Shown here: in pieces, positions 61,339 through 64,000 of the stretch
Layout: every line of letters begins with the position of its first letter
Numbering within the stretch: the first letter of the stretch is position 1
The notes under the pieces: generated by a model
Seen by the model: the letters and a program-made list of their open reading frames with translations, nothing else
Told to the model about the DNA's origin: nothing
Database searches by the model: none
Made by a program: the position numbers and the translations under genes
Assembly (NCBI GenBank): GCA_035539075.1
Contig: DATLJB010000139.1
Span: 1-64,000, forward strand
Direction: 5' to 3'
Length of the DNA: 64,000 nt
Origin: Dongia_B sp035539075
GTDB taxonomy: Bacteria; Pseudomonadota; Alphaproteobacteria; Dongiales; Dongiaceae

Positions 61339-62428
61339 AGTCGAAACCGTTGTTATCGGCGCGGGTGTCGTCGGCCTCGCCATCGCCCGACGGCTTGCGC
61401 AAGGCGGGCAGGAGGTTCTCCTCCTCGAACAGGCCGCGGCGATCGGCAGCGAGACCTCCTCGCGCAACAGCGAGGTCATTCATGCCGGCCTCTATTATCC
61501 AAGCGGCAGCTTGAAGGCGCGGCTTTGTGTCGCCGGCCGCGACCTGCTTTATGATTACTGCGAGACGCATGGCATCGCGCATCGGCGCATCGGCAAGCTG
61601 ATCGTCGCGGTCGATGAAGCGCAGGAGAAGGACCTCGCCGCCATCGCCGCGCGCGCTGCCGCCAACGGGGTCGGCGACCTGAAGCGCCTGACGGCCGATG
61701 AAATCAATAGACTGGCGCCGCAGTTGCGCGCGGCCAGCGGGCTGTTTTCGCCTTCGACAGGCATCATCGACAGCCATGGCCTCATGCTGGCACTGCAGGG
61801 TGACGCCGAAGCGAGCGGTGCCGTAATCGCTTTTCAGGCCCCGGTCGAGGGCGGCGCCATCACCGCCCGCGGCTATGAGCTTTCAGTTGGTGGCGCCGGT
61901 GCGATGCGGCTGCGGGCCAGACGGCTGATCAACGCCGCCGGCCATGGCGCCTGGAACATTGCCCGCAGCCTCACCGGCTATCCGGCGGATCTCATTCCCC
62001 CGCATGCCCTGGCGAAGGGCAGCTATTTCAGCCTGCGCATCCCCTCGCCCTTCGCGCATCTCATCTATCCGGTGCCGGAGCCGGGCGGACTCGGCATTCA
62101 TCTGACGCTGGATCTGGCGGGACGGGCACGGTTCGGGCCGGACGTGGAATGGCTGGACACACTCGACTACCGGATCGATCCGGCGCGCGCGCAGCGCTTC
62201 TATCCGGCGATCCGCCGCTACTGGCCTGCGCTGCCCGACGACGCCTTGGAGCCGGCCTATACCGGCATCCGGCCGAAGCTCGGCAATGCGGCGGATAGCG
62301 GCGCCGATTTTCGCATCGATGGGCCGCCGGTCCATGGCATGGCCGGTCTCGTGCAGCTCTTCGGGATCGAGAGTCCGGGTTTGACCGCCTCGCTGGCGAT
62401 CGCCAACGAGGTCGCCGCCTTGCTTTGA
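61331..62428 (+). CDS. FAD-dependent oxidoreductase, L-2-hydroxyglutarate oxidase (LhgO)-like
   Basis: 365 residues with the DAO fold. VVIGAGVVGLAIARRLAQGG binds FAD, and SRNSEVIHAGLYYPSGSLKARLC is the signature of the L-2-hydroxyglutarate oxidase group (E. coli LhgO/YgaF, human L2HGDH). FSPSTGIIDSHGLM and YTGIRPKL fit the substrate site. The reaction, oxidation of L-2-hydroxyglutarate to 2-oxoglutarate, is inferred from family. The start is a GTG inside the murJ stop region, with GGGAG ten bases upstream. The stop abuts the stop of the convergent gene with no gap. Confidence 0.85.
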   Translation: MDEVETVVIGAGVVGLAIARRLAQGGQEVLLLEQAAAIGSETSSRNSEVIHAGLYYPSGSLKARLCVAGRDLLYDYCETHGIAHRRIGKLIVAVDEAQEKDLAAIAARAAANGVGDLKRLTADEINRLAPQLRAASGLFSPSTGIIDSHGLMLALQGDAEASGAVIAFQAPVEGGAITARGYELSVGGAGAMRLRARRLINAAGHGAWNIARSLTGYPADLIPPHALAKGSYFSLRIPSPFAHLIYPVPEPGGLGIHLTLDLAGRARFGPDVEWLDTLDYRIDPARAQRFYPAIRRYWPALPDDALEPAYTGIRPKLGNAADSGADFRIDGPPVHGMAGLVQLFGIESPGLTASLAIANEVAALL

Positions 62429-63661
62429 TCAGCCGGCCGCCGAAGCCGGCTTGCGGTCCTGCACCATGGCATCGATGAGGCGACCCTGGAACAGCGAAAC
62501 GCCAAGCTTGCGGCCCGTGTCGATTGCCTCGGGCGCGTCGACACGGCAAAAACAGACGCGCTCACGCCCGATGCGCTGGATCGCCGCGCGCAATTTCTCG
62601 CCCCAACTGCCGTCGGCGTGATCTTCCAGCCCCGTTTCCCAGATGACCTTCACCATATCGACGCCGAGCAATTCGCGATCGATCAGTGGCAGGGCTTCGT
62701 GACGGACGCAATCGAGAATGATTTTATAACCAAGGCCGTGCAGCAGCTTTTGGGCGAAGAAGAATTCACCAGGCTCGCCGGTGACTTCGACGAAGGGCAG
62801 TTCGATCGCCAGCGAGCCGCGATCCTTGACGTTGGTCTCGGTGTCGAAGTCGAGGAATTCCGGAGTCAGAATCGTCTTCAAGGTGAGATTCATGCTGGCA
62901 TTACGCAGCGTGCCGCGATAGGCGCGATCCATCAGCAAAGACAGCATGCGCTGATCGAAGAGGCTGGTCAGATGCTGGAACAGCCATTTATTCGAGGTGA
63001 GATCATAGCCGGGCGTGATGAGCTGGGCGAGATCGGTCGTCGAGAAGAAAAGCTCATGGAATACCGGCGAGGGCGGCAGGCCAGGAGCGACCACGCAGGC
63101 CGACTGCCGGCGCAGGAGATTGGCGAGATTGGCGTTCTTGATGGCGCGCTCGATCTCCGTGATCTGCTGCGGCGAGACGACATGCATCGGTGCCCGGGCC
63201 GCTGGCTCCGCCACCGTCTCGGCGCGCAAACCTCGGTTCTGCTCGATGAGGCCGGTCACGTGCGCGCGCGCCGCCTCATAGCCGGTCTCAAGGTCGAAGA
63301 TCGGTGACAGCGCGTCCAGCGCCTCGGCCTCGTCCTTGCCGGCGACCAGCGGATCATCGACGAACAGATTGAGGATGTTCAGTAAGACTGGCTTGGCTTC
63401 GGCGATATTGGGGCATTGCATGAGAATGAAGAGGTCGCCCGACGCCAGTTGGAAGATCGATGCTTCGAAACGCTGCCGCAGCGGCGTCAGCAGTTTACGG
63501 ACGGCCCGGATGTGCTGCGGCCGCTTGTGATAGGACCGCAAAGAAGAAAGGCGGAGTTCCAGACCCCAGCGATTCTGCCGATGTCTATCCAGACGCTGCA
63601 ACGCACTCATCAGGGCGGTTTCGTCGCTTCCCGCCTCAGCCGCCGCCTTAGACCAGCCCAT
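62429..63661 (-). CDS. Degenerate GGDEF-EAL-like protein
   Basis: 410 residues, soluble. The N-terminal part has SGDLFIL (about 74-80), reminiscent of a decayed GGDEF site; the C-terminal 180 residues follow the plan of an EAL domain (FVEVTGEPGEFFFAQKLLHG, LGYKIILDCVRHEALPL in place of the DDFG loop, GVDMVKVIW, LGVSLFQGRLID like the QGYLF end) but the EAL and DDFGTG residues are missing. It is unlikely to make or cleave cyclic di-GMP; it may bind it or a protein partner. The ATG at 63661 has AAGGGGG four to five bases upstream. I do not know a named family for it. Confidence 0.6.
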   Translation of the reverse strand: MGWSKAAAEAGSDETALMSALQRLDRHRQNRWGLELRLSSLRSYHKRPQHIRAVRKLLTPLRQRFEASIFQLASGDLFILMQCPNIAEAKPVLLNILNLFVDDPLVAGKDEAEALDALSPIFDLETGYEAARAHVTGLIEQNRGLRAETVAEPAARAPMHVVSPQQITEIERAIKNANLANLLRRQSACVVAPGLPPSPVFHELFFSTTDLAQLITPGYDLTSNKWLFQHLTSLFDQRMLSLLMDRAYRGTLRNASMNLTLKTILTPEFLDFDTETNVKDRGSLAIELPFVEVTGEPGEFFFAQKLLHGLGYKIILDCVRHEALPLIDRELLGVDMVKVIWETGLEDHADGSWGEKLRAAIQRIGRERVCFCRVDAPEAIDTGRKLGVSLFQGRLIDAMVQDRKPASAAG

Positions 63662-64000
63662 TTCGTCCCCCTTAAGTCGCGGTCGTAGGCCGCCGCAACC
63701 CGCTTCCAAGCTGACTCGGAGCAATTTTAGAAAGTATGACTCTAAATGTAATCGTTTGACGAATAGTTAACAGCAGCTTCAACAAGCAGAGGTTGAACGG
63801 AAACCGAAGGTCCGTGCACCCTAGAAGAAGCAAGCCGTTACCCTCCCCGAATACCGTCCACGCACCCTTTCACGAATGATCAAGAGCACTCTGCGGAGGT
63901 TAGCCGCTGATTTGCGGCAAAGCGATGTAGGGGGCCGTAAAGAAATGCGTCATCTCGATGACGCGAAGACGAAAGACGCCGATGTAAAGGATGGCGGGCC
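63662..64000. other. Gene-free right end of the window
   Basis: About 340 bases upstream of the leftward degenerate EAL gene. An AT-rich segment at 63730-63775 probably holds its promoter. A hairpin GCGTCAT (63947-63953), loop CTCG, ATGACGC (63958-63964) has no T tract. No reading frame is convincing before the edge. Confidence 0.4.

Noticed and set aside
1..64000. CRISPR arrays, insertion sequences, prophage or integrative elements
   Set aside because: No spaced long direct repeats, transposase, integrase or phage structural gene was seen; the gene content is core chromosome.

Overview
The window is GC-rich chromosomal DNA from an alphaproteobacterium, most likely a member of the Rhodospirillales or a close relative; I cannot name the genus. 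The evidence is the alphaproteobacterial gene neighbourhoods (rlmH-gpmI-envC-ctpA-divergent polysaccharide deacetylase-rppH; dapF-mtaB-ftsY; rpsT next to dnaA), the small families DUF3572, DUF3775, DUF6314 and the NDUFS6-like zinc finger, and hopanoid-associated genes. It looks like core chromosome: I see no insertion sequence, prophage, integrase or CRISPR array.

Layout. 0-4.4 kb: the end of an RNA methyltransferase gene, small conserved proteins (DUF2267, DUF3775, DUF3572, a two-CBS protein), tRNA-Arg(CCG) and a YadG-like ABC ATPase. 4.6-9.5 kb: a 59-residue zinc-finger gene touching polA, then a 496-residue orphan with ankyrin-like segments. 9.6-18.6 kb: a ClC-type channel with CBS domains and an unusual selectivity filter, followed by rlmH, gpmI, envC, ctpA, a divergent polysaccharide deacetylase and rppH, which link rRNA modification, glycolysis, envelope proteolysis and division, and RNA 5'-end processing. 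18.7-26.0 kb: a cyclophilin, a small conserved protein, an EamA transporter, a GMC oxidoreductase and the leftward operon dapF-mtaB-ftsY.

26.2-36.8 kb is the replication block: rpsT, a 741-base gene-free gap, a rhodanese, dnaA, a leftward LytM peptidase, then dnaN, recF and gyrB, with strong hairpin terminators after rpsT, dnaA and gyrB. It could lie close to the chromosomal origin, but I cannot show a DnaA-box cluster. 36.8-40.0 kb holds a trypsin-like protease without a signal peptide and a Cache-domain chemoreceptor. 40.0-46.0 kb is the complete ligase-associated DNA damage response set: phosphoesterase (pdeM) and Lhr-type helicase on the minus strand, divergent from MBL-fold exonuclease and ATP-dependent ligase.

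46.0-52.0 kb: small genes (lipoprotein, GT-A-like transferase, DUF6314), then a TetR repressor divergent from an EmrA/EmrB efflux pair, with two matching palindromic operators flanking face-to-face promoters. 52.1-63.7 kb is envelope-related: a cupin, an ATP-grasp enzyme, a second DHA2 transporter, a GT4 glycosyltransferase, the hopanoid-associated pair hpnA-hpnL, murJ, an L-2-hydroxyglutarate oxidase-like enzyme, and a protein that looks like a degenerate GGDEF-EAL regulator.

I found no clearly undescribed multi-gene system. The most unusual signals are short tandem repeats placed at functionally sensitive spots (envC signal peptide, pdeM start codon, chemoreceptor stop codon), a 23-base-period iteron upstream of the atypical ClC gene, and the degenerate GGDEF-EAL protein.
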